DNA of 64,000 bases from positions 62,001 through 126,000 of the forward strand of contig DUBC01000007.1 of the NCBI GenBank assembly GCA_012960505.1. The letters run 5' to 3'. Shown here piece after piece: positions 9,085 through 18,321 of the stretch (within the stretch, counting starts at the first letter, position 1; each line of letters begins with the position of its first letter). The stretch comes from Verrucomicrobiales bacterium. Its GTDB lineage: Bacteria > Verrucomicrobiota > Verrucomicrobiia > Verrucomicrobiales > DEV007. The translations under genes were made by a program, and so were the position numbers. The notes under the pieces are model-generated. The model searched no databases. It saw only the letters and a program-made list of their open reading frames with translations, and was not told the DNA's origin.

Positions 9085-10053
9085 CTAAGCGACTCTATTG
9101 GAAGGACTGCCTGAAAGGAATGATTGGATGTTCCCGATCACGCCTTCGAGGAGACGTTTCCTCGCTTCTAGTGATATCCAAGCGATATGAGGAGTGATGA
9201 GTAGATTCGAGATATGATCACTCATTAAGGGGTGAGCTTTTCCTGGGGGTTCTGTAGAAAGGACGTCGAGTGCTGCGCCAGCAATAGTACTGGATCTGAG
9301 GGCGTCAGCGAGGTCATTTTCATTTACTAGACCTCCTCTACTTGTGTTAATAATGAATGAGGTTGGCTTCATTTGTCCTAGAGTATAAGAGTTGATCATA
9401 TGTTCATTCTCTTTGGTCAATGGACAGTGCAGACTTATAACGTCGCTTTTTGAAAAGAAATCTTCCTTGTTAATTCTAGGCCATTCTGGGTGATTCGAAG
9501 CAGAAGATTGACCTCTAGATAAAATATGTATTCTCATCCCCATTTGTTCTGAGATTTCGCCTACTAGAGATCCTATATTCCCAGCACCGGCAATACCCAT
9601 CATCTTGCCGTTTAATTCCGTCACTGGATGAGCCAATCTGGTGAAAATTGGACTCTCCGGCCACAAATCTTTTTCGCCTAAATACTTATAAGTGTTTCCA
9701 CAAAGGTTAAGTAAAAGTGCAAGAGTGTGCTGTGCGACGATTGGTGTAGAGTAATTGGCTACGTTGCTGACAATGATCTCGCTGTCCTTGGCTGCATTCA
9801 GATCAATGTTATTTACGCCAGTAGCACATACAACGATTAGCTTCAAAGATGCGGATTGGCCGATGATGCTTGAGTTAATGTTTACTTTGTTAGTAATCAC
9901 AATTTCGGCATCTTTAATGTTGGCTAAGGTTTCCTCTTCATTTGTGGTTTGATGGAAAGTGCAATCGCCAAATTCATTTAAAGCGCTTAAGTCCAAGTCT
10001 CCAGGGTCAATTGTGGCTGAATCGAGAAATGTGATTTTTGGTTTTTTTGTCAT
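9085..10053 (-). CDS. D-2-hydroxyacid dehydrogenase (glycerate dehydrogenase-like)
   Basis: An NAD(P)-dependent enzyme that interconverts 2-oxoacids and D-2-hydroxyacids, such as hydroxypyruvate and glycerate. The 322-residue protein shows the Rossmann nucleotide motif GIAGAGNIGSLVG, the substrate/catalytic Arg in NTSRGGLVNENDL, Glu in DVLSTEPP and His in LITPHIAWIS, in that order and spacing. DVLSTEPP with ITPHIAW is typical of the HprA/glycerate dehydrogenase branch. The MFS transporter gene follows after 8 bp; a divergent DUF423 gene lies upstream. Confidence 0.9.
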   Translation of the reverse strand: MTKKPKITFLDSATIDPGDLDLSALNEFGDCTFHQTTNEEETLANIKDAEIVITNKVNINSSIIGQSASLKLIVVCATGVNNIDLNAAKDSEIIVSNVANYSTPIVAQHTLALLLNLCGNTYKYLGEKDLWPESPIFTRLAHPVTELNGKMMGIAGAGNIGSLVGEISEQMGMRIHILSRGQSSASNHPEWPRINKEDFFSKSDVISLHCPLTKENEHMINSYTLGQMKPTSFIINTSRGGLVNENDLADALRSSTIAGAALDVLSTEPPGKAHPLMSDHISNLLITPHIAWISLEARKRLLEGVIGNIQSFLSGSPSNRVA

Positions 10054-10105
10054 TTTATGATTTGGATATCAAGGTATAATTAAGCGGATTTAATTTTTGC
10101 AAACA

Positions 10106-10489
10106 ATGGTAAATAGAGAGAATGATTTATTAACAGTCGCATCTGGATGGAGGAAAAAAATTATTGTTGTTATCGGTGCGCTTGGTGTGGTTTTGGGAGC
10201 ATTCGGGGCACATGTTTTGAATGGGACGCTAGAAGCAAATGGGACCCTTGATGTCTGGAAAACTGCTGTCTTTTATCATTTGATTCATGCTGTGGTCTTA
10301 TTGGTAATTACGTTTTCTCTAAAGGAATTTAATAAGTATTCATGGTTTTGTTTTGTTTTTGGAATAATTCTTTTCAGTGGAAGTTTATATTTGCTGGCTC
10401 TTTATCAATTTTCCCATCTTCTAGGCCCTGTAACACCTTTTGGTGGAGCCCTTTTAATTGGAGGTTGGATTTCTTTATTGAGGTCTTAG
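10106..10489 (+). CDS. DUF423 family membrane protein
   Basis: A small integral membrane protein of about 127 residues with four predicted transmembrane helices. It carries the DUF423 (YgdD/TMEM256-like) signature: GALGVVLGAFGAH near the N-terminus, VWKTAVFYHLIHAV in the middle, GSLYLLAL, and the C-terminal TPFGGALLIGGW. The function of the family is not established. I take the ATG at 10106; a TTG at 10097 would add three residues. It is convergent with rlmD, 4 bp apart. Confidence 0.88.
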   Translation: MVNRENDLLTVASGWRKKIIVVIGALGVVLGAFGAHVLNGTLEANGTLDVWKTAVFYHLIHAVVLLVITFSLKEFNKYSWFCFVFGIILFSGSLYLLALYQFSHLLGPVTPFGGALLIGGWISLLRS

Positions 10490-10493
10490 CCGG

Positions 10494-11732
10494 TTAATGG
10501 TTGTTTCGGCTAAGTGTCATAACGCATTCGAGATGCTTGGTTTGTGGGAAAAGGTCAAATGGCATTACCCTTTTTAGTTGAAATCCAGATTTAAGAAATA
10601 ATTTAAGATCTCTCATTTGAGTCGCCGGGTTGCATGAAACATATATTACCGTATCTGGTGAGAAGGCGAAAAGCTGATCTAGAAAATCTTTGCTACAACC
10701 CTTTCTTGGAGGATCTATTACAATGGTCGTTTCATCTCCTGTAACATCTACACCTTTGAATAAATCTTCTACTTTGCCTGCAAGGAACGATGCGTTTGAT
10801 ATTTGATTAATCTTTGCATTGAATTTCGCCCATTTGATCGAATGTACAGAGACTTCAATTCCAATCACGCTCTTAAATTCACTGGCTGAAGTTAATGAGA
10901 ATAGTCCGGCTCCACAATAAGCATCGACAAGATGTTTCTGCCCAGAAGATTTTGCCTCTGATTTAACATAATTGGTGAAATCCTCTAATATTGATGCGTT
11001 GTTCTGAAAAAAACTGCCTGCAGGGAAATGAAATTCCATGGGCCCCACTTTTTCGACGGCAATGGAGTCAGGTTTTGTGTGTATTTGTCCATTTGAATCG
11101 ACCCTAATGAGAAGAGTTGATCCTCTTTTGTATGTGTTTGAATTCTCTGTGACTTCTTTTCTTATATTTTTCAGGTTGTCGTTAATTGTTTGGTGTGCAA
11201 TTGGGCAAACCTCCACGTCTACCAGTGACCTTCTTCCAGGTTGTTGAAAGCCAATTGATCCGATCACACCATCTTTCGGTTTATTGAAGTGTGGAGTTAA
11301 TTTGGTTCGATAAGAATATTGCTGAGGAGATTGGGTGACTTCATCTACTTTGCATGTAATGCCAGCCATGTGTAAGAGTAGCTCTTCTACTTGAATTTTT
11401 TTCCATCTTAATTGTTCAGGGTATTTAATATGTTGATACTGACATCCACCACATGATCCAAAGATTTTACATTCCGGATGGACTCTTTCAGGTGAAGGTG
11501 AAATGACCTTTAGTAAATCTGCTTCGCTGTAATTTTTTTGATTGCTATAAATGCGGGCGACTACCTTTTCTCCAGGCACACAGAAAGGGACTAAGATAAC
11601 CCAGTTTTTGTCAGTTCTTGCAATTCCTTGCCCCATATTTGTCAGGCTGGAAATTTCCACTTCTATTTCTTCGTGATATTCAAATGGGCCTGGTTTAAAT
11701 CTGTTTTTCTTTTTGGGATTGTTTTGGGTCAT
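10494..11732 (-). CDS. 23S rRNA (uracil-C5)-methyltransferase, RlmD/TrmA family
   Basis: The 412-residue enzyme combines an N-terminal TRAM RNA-binding domain (residues about 18-80, EVEISSLTNMGQGIAR) with iron-sulfur-binding cysteines (CKIFGSCGGCQYQHI and the later VCPIAHQ) and a C-terminal SAM-dependent methyltransferase domain with DAYCGAGLFSL, IDPPRKGC and the catalytic YVSCNPATQMRDL. This is the arrangement of RlmD/RumA, which methylates U1939 of 23S rRNA; the RlmCD and TrmA relatives cannot be wholly excluded. It is monocistronic. Confidence 0.9.
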   Translation of the reverse strand: MTQNNPKKKNRFKPGPFEYHEEIEVEISSLTNMGQGIARTDKNWVILVPFCVPGEKVVARIYSNQKNYSEADLLKVISPSPERVHPECKIFGSCGGCQYQHIKYPEQLRWKKIQVEELLLHMAGITCKVDEVTQSPQQYSYRTKLTPHFNKPKDGVIGSIGFQQPGRRSLVDVEVCPIAHQTINDNLKNIRKEVTENSNTYKRGSTLLIRVDSNGQIHTKPDSIAVEKVGPMEFHFPAGSFFQNNASILEDFTNYVKSEAKSSGQKHLVDAYCGAGLFSLTSASEFKSVIGIEVSVHSIKWAKFNAKINQISNASFLAGKVEDLFKGVDVTGDETTIVIDPPRKGCSKDFLDQLFAFSPDTVIYVSCNPATQMRDLKLFLKSGFQLKRVMPFDLFPQTKHLECVMTLSRNNH

Positions 11733-11787
11733 GCGTGCTAATTATTTTTAATGAAGTTACTCCTAGATTGTGTAATGGTTAAATCTG

Positions 11788-12162
11788 ATGTATTTCCCAA
11801 AATATTTTTATCTTTTAATGGTCATTTGCGTGATTATTTCCATTGGGATTGTTATATTTTTTGCTAAAAGACATCGCAATCCAAGACTTAGGCCTAAGAA
11901 AGGCGAAGTATTATTGGTCGCAATTATTTTATTCATGGGATCAGGTTTCTTTTCCCATTTTACAGCAGAGTTATTAACAACAGACTTTGATGAGGAAAGA
12001 ATCAAAAATAAAATGAAAGCGGCTCAAGCTCGTGGATTAAGTGATCCGAGAGGTTCAGGGGTAAGGGTTGACAGAGTAAATGAACAAGGTTCTGAGGAAG
12101 GCGGTGCTGTTGATGTGCCTTCAGACACTCCTGAGGAATTTAGAGAAATACTTCAGGAGTAG
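11788..12162 (+). CDS. hypothetical small membrane protein
   Basis: A 124-residue protein with two predicted transmembrane helices (residues about 7-25 and 40-57) joined by a basic loop (AKRHRNPRLRPKKGE), so the loop is probably cytoplasmic and both ends periplasmic. The second half is hydrophilic and acidic (SEEGGAVDVPSDTPEEF) and probably disordered. I recognise no family. It stands alone between rlmD (divergent) and the DUF58 gene (convergent, 5 bp apart), so its context gives no functional hint. Confidence 0.6.
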   Translation: MYFPKYFYLLMVICVIISIGIVIFFAKRHRNPRLRPKKGEVLLVAIILFMGSGFFSHFTAELLTTDFDEERIKNKMKAAQARGLSDPRGSGVRVDRVNEQGSEEGGAVDVPSDTPEEFREILQE

Positions 12163-12167
12163 TTGAG

Positions 12168-13046
12168 TTAGAGTCTTCTTTTTTTGAAAAACTTTCTTAG
12201 GGACAGGGCTATGTTTGGCTCATTGTCAGTGCTAAGAGTGATTTTATCAACGCCATTGCTCTCAAATATTCGATTAAGATTTGTTTGCCATCGATCTCGA
12301 TTCTTAGAGTAAATCTGACGAATATTCTTTGAGTTAGTTTTTACGGTTTGAGATTTACCGGTTTCGGGTTCGGTTAAGCGAACTTTACCAACTCTGGGAA
12401 GCTCTCGTTCAGCAGGATCAACTAATTGAATTGCGATGATGTCATTTTTTGATGAGGAAACCTTTAAAGATTGTTCGAAGTCGGTGCATAAAAAATCGGA
12501 GGCAAGAAGAATTAAAGATTGGCGGGATTGGTGATTGAGCAAGAACTCAAGTGCGCATCCTGGATTGCTTTCTTTGTTTTTGTGCGGAAAGAGAAGAGCT
12601 TCTCTGAGAATTCTCATGCAGTTAGCTGATCCCTTTTTGGCGGCAGAGAAAAATTCAACTGTGTTGCTAAAGAGTATTAGCCCTACCTTGTCGCCATTTT
12701 TTGCTGCGCTTAATGAGAATATTGCAGAAATGATAGCGGCAATTTTTCTTTTACTGAACTTTATACTTCCGTAATTAGACGAAGAACTGATGTCGATCGC
12801 AATGTATATGTTTAGTTCACGCCTTTCGATGAACTGTTTAACATAGGGCTCTGCAGTTCTGGCGGTAGTGTTCCAGTCAATTGATCTAACGTCATCGCCG
12901 TGAGTGTATTCACGTAAATCGTGGAAGTCGATGCCTCTGCCCTTGAATGAACTGCGGTATTCTCCGCTAAATTCATTTGAAACCATGCCTCTAGCGCGAA
13001 CTTCAATTTTGCGTGCTTCTCTTAATATCTGATTCAGTTCGTCCAT
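12168..13046 (-). CDS. DUF58 domain protein (MoxR-associated, vWA-like)
   Basis: The 292-residue soluble protein has the DUF58 signature in FKGRGIDFHDLREYTHGDDVRSIDWNTTAR and a von Willebrand A-like fold with a metal-site motif DISSSS (DxSxS) near residue 93. DUF58 proteins are usually encoded next to MoxR AAA ATPases and are thought to act with them in the folding or maturation of envelope or metal-containing proteins. Here moxR ends only 4 bp upstream, so the two are surely co-transcribed. The bat/vWA membrane genes that often follow are absent; the next gene is convergent. Confidence 0.92.
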   Translation of the reverse strand: MDELNQILREARKIEVRARGMVSNEFSGEYRSSFKGRGIDFHDLREYTHGDDVRSIDWNTTARTAEPYVKQFIERRELNIYIAIDISSSSNYGSIKFSKRKIAAIISAIFSLSAAKNGDKVGLILFSNTVEFFSAAKKGSANCMRILREALLFPHKNKESNPGCALEFLLNHQSRQSLILLASDFLCTDFEQSLKVSSSKNDIIAIQLVDPAERELPRVGKVRLTEPETGKSQTVKTNSKNIRQIYSKNRDRWQTNLNRIFESNGVDKITLSTDNEPNIALSLRKFFKKRRL

Positions 13047-13050
13047 TAGA

Positions 13051-14082
13051 TTAGGGAACAGGGACCCCCTCTAATATCTGACTAACGATCTGGTCGTTAG
13101 TAATCCGTTCTGCCTCGGCTTCATATGTTAATAAAACTCTATGCCTAAGTATTTCTGGGGCAACTTTTTTGACGTCAGTTGGTGTGACGAATCCTCTCCC
13201 TTGAATGAAAGCGTTGGCCTTTGAGGCAAGGGTAAGATTTATGGTTGCCCGGGGAGAGGCTCCGCATCGGATATAAGACTTGAGGTCCTTATTAATCTTT
13301 GATGGTTCTCTAGTAGATACGACTAATGATACAATATAATCTTTGATACTTTCATCAACATAGATTGAATCGGTGATTATTCTCGATTCGGCTATCTGCT
13401 CCTTTGTGAGTATTTGATTCGTTTTTAAATTAACAGTTGAATTGCCCATGCGCTCTAGAATTGATCGTTCTTCATCAGGGTTAGGGTAATCAATTATTAC
13501 TTTCAGTAGGAACCGATCGAGCTGAGCTTCAGGCAGTTGGTAAGTGCCTTCCTGATCTAATGGGTTTTGGGTGGCCATTACTAGAAAAGGATCGGGTAAT
13601 TTATATGAAGTATCACCGATAGTGACCTGGCGCTCTTGCATGGCCTCTAAGAGTGCGCTTTGAACCTTTGCTGGAGCTCTGTTGATTTCGTCGGCTAGTA
13701 ACAGATTAGTAAAAACTGGCCCTAGCCTTGGTGAAAAATCCCCGTTCTGAGGACTGTAAATAAGTGTCCCTATAACATCGGCAGGGAGTAAATCTGGTGT
13801 GAACTGGATTCTTTTGAATTCGGCATTGAGACAACCAGCAAGTGTATTAACTGTTAGTGTTTTTGCTAGGCCTGGCACTCCTTCAATTAGTAGATGACCT
13901 TTGGTAAGTAGAGCTATTATTAGGCTGTCTACTAGTGAATGTTGGCCAATTAGAACGCGGGCCATTTCCTCTCTAAGTGGATTGATCCACTTGCCGGCCC
14001 TTTCAACTTCGGCAGTGATTTCAATCGTATCGACCATGTGAACAGGTAGCTTTATGGTTTTGGATTGATTATCAACTGACAT
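13051..14082 (-). CDS. MoxR family AAA+ ATPase
   Basis: MoxR ATPases are chaperone-like AAA+ enzymes. The 343-residue protein has Walker A GVPGLAKT near residue 68, Walker B LLLADEINRA, the sensor 1 segment ATQNPLDQEGTYQLPEAQLDRFL and the sensor 2 region GASPRATINL near the C-terminus, all classic for the MoxR group. It forms a two-gene unit with the DUF58 gene 4 bp downstream. An N-terminal extension of about 30 residues precedes the AAA domain. Confidence 0.93.
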   Translation of the reverse strand: MSVDNQSKTIKLPVHMVDTIEITAEVERAGKWINPLREEMARVLIGQHSLVDSLIIALLTKGHLLIEGVPGLAKTLTVNTLAGCLNAEFKRIQFTPDLLPADVIGTLIYSPQNGDFSPRLGPVFTNLLLADEINRAPAKVQSALLEAMQERQVTIGDTSYKLPDPFLVMATQNPLDQEGTYQLPEAQLDRFLLKVIIDYPNPDEERSILERMGNSTVNLKTNQILTKEQIAESRIITDSIYVDESIKDYIVSLVVSTREPSKINKDLKSYIRCGASPRATINLTLASKANAFIQGRGFVTPTDVKKVAPEILRHRVLLTYEAEAERITNDQIVSQILEGVPVP

Positions 14083-14104
14083 CAGAATATTATGACAATG
14101 GGTT

Positions 14105-15334
14105 TTATGTAGTTTGAATGGGTTCTTCTATAGGTATTTTACTTTGGATATTTTGTTCCCATATGTAGCGCTGAAATAGAACTTTAATTGAAGCGGTAAT
14201 TGGTACTGCGAGTAAGGCTCCAAGTATTCCTCCAATAACCAAAGACCAGCAGAGCACAGAAAAAATTATGGTCAATGCGTGTAATCCTACGGATTCACCA
14301 ACTATCTTTGGTTGAATTATAAGACCGTCAAATTGTTGGACGACGATGAATACTGCTAATACGACAAGAGCAGAGGGGCCATCCTGTTGAGCTACCGCTA
14401 TAAGTAATGCGGGGATAGCTGTTAAAATAAACCCAACAAATGGAATTACGCCAAGAATCGCCAGAGAAACTCCAATGATTAGTGCGTAATCTAGTCCTAG
14501 AATCATTAAAATTACTCCTGTAAGCGCTCCATCAATAAAGCTTACAACGACTTGGCCTCGAAAATAAGCAGCTAAGTATACGTTTATTTCTTTAACTACA
14601 CTTACGATTTCATCTTTAAATGATGAATCCTTGAGCGGGATGTATTTGTCCCAGTATCTCTCAATGAAGGCTGAATCTCTAAGGAAGAAGAACAAATAAA
14701 CGGGAATGAGAAAAAGTCCGATCAGATATCCTAACACGCCGATGAAACCATTTGCAGCCTTGCCAACAAAGTTAATTAATGAGGACGTCGTTTCGGGGCT
14801 GTTAGTCCAATCAATAAATTTGTTCCATAATTGACTCTCTTCTGTTTTGGTTTCCTCCGTTGAAGATGGATTGTTGTTCCTCGCTCCAAAAATGTCCTCA
14901 AGAGAGGCGAGGCCACTATTGAACTTCGTTAATTGCTTTTGAGCATTTTCAATAATTTCAGCTTTCTTGTCAAAAAGCTGCCCAAGCTCATGAGATGCGG
15001 GAATGATTATTGATAAAGCAACGAGAAGGCCAATGATTGAAGTGATAGTAAAAACAATGAGGATTGCCCAAGTTCGAGAGTTCTTAATATTTTTCAGTAA
15101 TCGTCTTCTAGTCCAATTGACTATGGGTGCTAGCAGATATGACAAGATGGCTGCAATTGCTAACGGAACTAATACTGGTTGGAGTACGCTTAATATTTTA
15201 CCCAGAATACTTATGGCGCTAACTAATAATATAGCGATAACAGACATTGAAAGACCGGTTATGGCTTTCCATAACGTTCGCTTTTGAAACGAACTTGGGG
15301 AATTTGTAGATTCCTTTTTATCTGCGGTTTCCAT
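14105..15334 (-). CDS. AI-2E family transporter (PerM/UPF0118)
   Basis: The 409-residue membrane protein has about eight transmembrane helices. The long central soluble region (residues about 120-190, including an Asn/Ser/Glu-rich stretch) and the C-terminal membrane part with AYFRGQVVVSFIDGALTGV, GLDYALIIGVSLAILGVIPFVG and GLHALTIIFSVL are typical of the AI-2E exporter/PerM family. Members have been linked to autoinducer-2 release or Na+/H+ antiport; the substrate here is unknown. It is 59 bp downstream of thiS and 22 bp upstream of moxR on the same strand, so read-through transcription is possible. Confidence 0.88.
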   Translation of the reverse strand: METADKKESTNSPSSFQKRTLWKAITGLSMSVIAILLVSAISILGKILSVLQPVLVPLAIAAILSYLLAPIVNWTRRRLLKNIKNSRTWAILIVFTITSIIGLLVALSIIIPASHELGQLFDKKAEIIENAQKQLTKFNSGLASLEDIFGARNNNPSSTEETKTEESQLWNKFIDWTNSPETTSSLINFVGKAANGFIGVLGYLIGLFLIPVYLFFFLRDSAFIERYWDKYIPLKDSSFKDEIVSVVKEINVYLAAYFRGQVVVSFIDGALTGVILMILGLDYALIIGVSLAILGVIPFVGFILTAIPALLIAVAQQDGPSALVVLAVFIVVQQFDGLIIQPKIVGESVGLHALTIIFSVLCWSLVIGGILGALLAVPITASIKVLFQRYIWEQNIQSKIPIEEPIQTT

Positions 15335-15393
15335 TTAGTAATATCTAAACAAAATAGCAGTACTTTTAGAGATTAGGAATTGAAAATTTAGTA

Positions 15394-15597
15394 TTATCCT
15401 CCAGCTGCGATTTGGATTATTTCAATAATTGCACCATCATCAACATTTGTAGATGAGAATTCACTCTTTCTAAGTGCGATACCGTTAAGTTCAACGAGAA
15501 CTGGTACCTCTATTAAATTAAGGCAGGATAAGAGCTTATCGATCGACATAGGTTCTTCATATGTGCTATTTTTCTTGCCATTGAGAGTAATCGTCAT
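15394..15597 (-). CDS. thiS: sulfur carrier protein ThiS
   Basis: A 67-residue ubiquitin-like beta-grasp protein that is thiocarboxylated at its C-terminal glycine and delivers sulfur to the thiazole ring of thiamine. It begins MTITLNGKK, has the central VPVLVELNGIALRKSEF strand region, and ends IIQIAAGG, the required Gly-Gly tail. It sits 25 bp downstream of thiH on the same strand. The thiazole synthase gene thiG, often next to these genes, is not in the window. Confidence 0.93.
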   Translation of the reverse strand: MTITLNGKKNSTYEEPMSIDKLLSCLNLIEVPVLVELNGIALRKSEFSSTNVDDGAIIEIIQIAAGG

Positions 15598-15622
15598 TGA
15601 TTTAATCTTTTCAAGAATTCTG

Positions 15623-16765
15623 TTAATTGGTACATAGAATTGATTGGTCCCAATCTTTCCATACTGGATCGAGTTGATTCTCTATGAGCATTTCGCATAT
15701 TTGATTTGGGCTTCGATCATCATTTATTTCAAACTGTTCAGTGGCTAATTGTGCAGAGCAAAGTGATTCTGAATCGTTCTTGTTATCAACATCAACTCGT
15801 CTTCCTCTAACTGTGTAATGAAGGTCATCGGCTCCTTCTCCTGTATAGCCTCCTGGTTCAGTGTGGCTGCCAGCGCTCATAGAGGTGATCCCAAGTTTCG
15901 ATAAGTTGTCTCGGAGGGGCTTTGATTCGCGGGTGCTTAAGATTATGCCGACCTCGGGAAATGTGATGCGGAAAGCAAAGATGAGTTGGAGAAAATCTTT
16001 GTCGGTTAAGTTATGATTGGGGTTAAATCCACCTGCTGCGGGACGAATCCGAGGAAAGCTTACAGTGTAGTTAACCTTCCAGCAATTTTGTTGCAGGTAA
16101 GCGAGGTGTGATGCTAGCGCCAATGCTTCATTTCTCCATTCACTTAAACCAAATAAAGCGCCAATGCCTATTCTGCGGAAACCACCACGATATGCTCTTT
16201 CAGGGCACTCCAGCCTCCAATTGAAATCTTTTTTGGGTCCGCTAGTGTGGAGTTTAGTATATGTGTTTCGGTTATAAGTTTCCTGATACACAACGAGGGT
16301 CTCACATCCTGCTTCGACCATGTTACTATATTCAGGAGTTTCCATTGGCCCCACTTCGAGAGCAATGGAAGGGATGAGATCTCGAATTGCTTTAATGCAT
16401 TCCCCCAAATACCCCTCCGAAACGAATTTTGGGTGCTCGCCAGCGACAAGGAGAAGACTCCTGAAGCCCAGTGAGTGTAAATGTGATGCCTCTGTAACGA
16501 CCTGATCTATGTTCAGTGTTACTCGTAGTATTGCGTTGCTACGAGAGAATCCGCAATAAGTGCAATTGTTAACACATTCATTTGATAGGTAAAGAGGAGC
16601 AAATAGTCGCATCGTATGCCCGAAATGTTGTCTGGTTATGCTTGCCGACAGTCGTGCAAGTTCCTCAAGCTCTTCAGCGTTTACGGGGTTTAAAAGCTGT
16701 TTAAACTTTCTTGTTGAAGGAATTAGACAATTAGCGTGATTGTCGAATGTGTTTACAAAGCTCAT
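15623..16765 (-). CDS. thiH: 2-iminoacetate synthase ThiH (radical SAM)
   Basis: ThiH cleaves tyrosine to p-cresol and dehydroglycine, which ThiG condenses with deoxyxylulose phosphate and ThiS-thiocarboxylate to give thiamine thiazole. The 380-residue protein has the radical-SAM cluster cysteines C64-x3-C68-x2-C71 (ECVNNCTYCGFSRSN), then LLVAGEHP, ALEVGPMETPEY, VYQETYN, YRGGFRRIGIGALFGL and SFPRIRPAAGG, all typical of ThiH, with length close to the usual 370-380. No TPP riboswitch is evident in its 85-bp upstream gap. The pair thiH-thiS is probably an operon. Confidence 0.95.
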   Translation of the reverse strand: MSFVNTFDNHANCLIPSTRKFKQLLNPVNAEELEELARLSASITRQHFGHTMRLFAPLYLSNECVNNCTYCGFSRSNAILRVTLNIDQVVTEASHLHSLGFRSLLLVAGEHPKFVSEGYLGECIKAIRDLIPSIALEVGPMETPEYSNMVEAGCETLVVYQETYNRNTYTKLHTSGPKKDFNWRLECPERAYRGGFRRIGIGALFGLSEWRNEALALASHLAYLQQNCWKVNYTVSFPRIRPAAGGFNPNHNLTDKDFLQLIFAFRITFPEVGIILSTRESKPLRDNLSKLGITSMSAGSHTEPGGYTGEGADDLHYTVRGRRVDVDNKNDSESLCSAQLATEQFEINDDRSPNQICEMLIENQLDPVWKDWDQSILCTN

Positions 16766-16853
16766 CTTTTTTTTAAAACTTAAACTTTACTGAACGGACT
16801 CGCAAGGCAGTGAGAGCTTGCTAGATTGAAAACTTAGGATTTATTCATATTTG

Positions 16854-17819
16854 ATGACATCATCTGAAAAAATAATTTGCCGAGTAGCTTTTTGGTATTA
16901 CCGGAGAATGGCTCTTATGCTATTGCTGACCGTGGGAGGTGGAGGATGGTTTTTCTATGATGGTAAATTTGCTTGGCCGGCAAAGAATATTGTTTTTTTC
17001 GCTAAAGAAGCTTTCGATTCAGGAGGAATAGGAGAAAGTTGGCCTGAATTTAATGAAAGTTTATCCAAAATAGCTCAAAATACAACTATATGTGAAGATT
17101 CAATGAACTTACTTCAGAAGGCTCATTCTGATGGTGGTGAAGATCAAACTTGGTTGGAATTTTCAAAGTCCACAAAAGGCAAAAGTGTTTTAAATAAAGT
17201 TAAAGAATCCACAGCTCAAGAAGCCTTTATAAATGGGCAAAAAAGTAATGTTACTTGGGACGATTATGCGAAATTAAAACAATACCCTAAGGATAAGAAG
17301 TCAGCAATGCAGCGTGGGGAGGATGGCTTAAATCAATTTGAGGGATGTTACAATGCATTTGCTGCGGCAACAGCCAAACGAGATTGGGCAGTTTATGGTG
17401 TTGTCTCATCGGGGCAACAAGGTTGGGAAGTCAAGAATCCAAAATTTCATTCTGCGTCTGAAATTAAAGGCCAGATCACTATTGCTTTTTGTCTTTGGGT
17501 CGGTGCGTTTTGGATATTAGTTAATGCATTAATAAATAGCCGAAGAGTATTAATTGCGGATGCGAATAATTTTATTTCTGAAAAAGGAGAGATTATTTCC
17601 TTCCAGTCTATTTATCGGATTGATACTAGAAAGTGGGCAAAGAAAGGTTTAGCTTACGTGTTTTATGACGAAGGTGAGGCTTCAAAAAAGAGAGCAATAG
17701 TAGACGATTTAAAGTTTGTTGGAGCAGATTTGATACTTGATCGACTGAAGGATAGAGTTTCAGGTGAAATCGTTGAGTTTGTTGAAGCTGAGGAGAAAGT
17801 TTATGAGAAGGAATCGTAG
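16854..17819 (+). CDS. hypothetical two-helix membrane protein
   Basis: A protein of about 321 residues that I do not recognise. An N-terminal transmembrane helix (MALMLLLTVGGGGWFF) is followed by a mostly hydrophilic Lys/Ser-rich region with a few Cys (residues about 40-200), a second transmembrane helix (ITIAFCLWVGAFWILVNALI), and a soluble C-terminal part (RVLIADANNFISEKGEIISFQSIYRIDTRKW) that resembles a small beta-rich PH-like domain. I start it at the ATG at 16854, since the codon at 16851 is TTG. It is the first gene of the plus-strand group leading to acpP, 145 bp away. Confidence 0.6.
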   Translation: MTSSEKIICRVAFWYYRRMALMLLLTVGGGGWFFYDGKFAWPAKNIVFFAKEAFDSGGIGESWPEFNESLSKIAQNTTICEDSMNLLQKAHSDGGEDQTWLEFSKSTKGKSVLNKVKESTAQEAFINGQKSNVTWDDYAKLKQYPKDKKSAMQRGEDGLNQFEGCYNAFAAATAKRDWAVYGVVSSGQQGWEVKNPKFHSASEIKGQITIAFCLWVGAFWILVNALINSRRVLIADANNFISEKGEIISFQSIYRIDTRKWAKKGLAYVFYDEGEASKKRAIVDDLKFVGADLILDRLKDRVSGEIVEFVEAEEKVYEKES

Positions 17820-17964
17820 GGTTTAGCTTTCTGGGGAAACATTTATTAACATCTTTCTTTTTATTGTTTTTTTTAAAAATACTAAAATCTTTCATTTAAT
17901 TGATTGATAAAAGGTATTGCTGACAGTATAGCCAACAAGTTAACATAACTAAAATATATTTTAT

Positions 17965-18207
17965 ATGGCTGATAATATTGCAGATAAAGTTAAAGATATA
18001 ATTGTTCAAAACTTGAATGTACCTGAAGAGCAAGTGACTCCTGAAGCGAAGTTCATTGAAGACTTGGGTGCTGATTCATTAGATACCGTCGAGTTAGTGA
18101 TGGCTTTTGAGGAGGAGTTCGGTATTGAAGTTCCTGATGAAGAAGCTGAGAAATTGATAAGCGTTGGAGCTGTCATAAGTCATATCGAATCAATTAAGGG
18201 GGACTAA
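17965..18207 (+). CDS. acpP: acyl carrier protein
   Basis: An 80-residue acidic four-helix protein that carries acyl intermediates in type II fatty acid synthesis on a 4'-phosphopantetheine arm. The arm attaches to Ser38 in [19 protein letters not shown], which is a perfect match to the family. It ends IESIKGD. The accA gene lies 1.5 kb downstream on the same strand, with two unrelated-looking genes between. The 145-bp upstream gap probably holds its own promoter. Confidence 0.97.
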   Translation: MADNIADKVKDIIVQNLNVPEEQVTPEAKFIEDLGADSLDTVELVMAFEEEFGIEVPDEEAEKLISVGAVISHIESIKGD

Positions 18208-18321
18208 TAAAATTCTCCGGAAAGCTGGTACGGTTGCCGGTTAGTTTGCTTTACGTTGATTCTCCTATCATTGGATCGATTTAACTGTGTCTATATCCAT
18301 TTTTAGGCGTAAATATTAATA

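Noticed and set aside
16766-16853. TPP riboswitch upstream of thiH
   Set aside because: The gap is only 88 bp and lacks the conserved CUGAGA and pyrophosphate-sensor helices; only a weak GCAAG/CTTGC stem is present.
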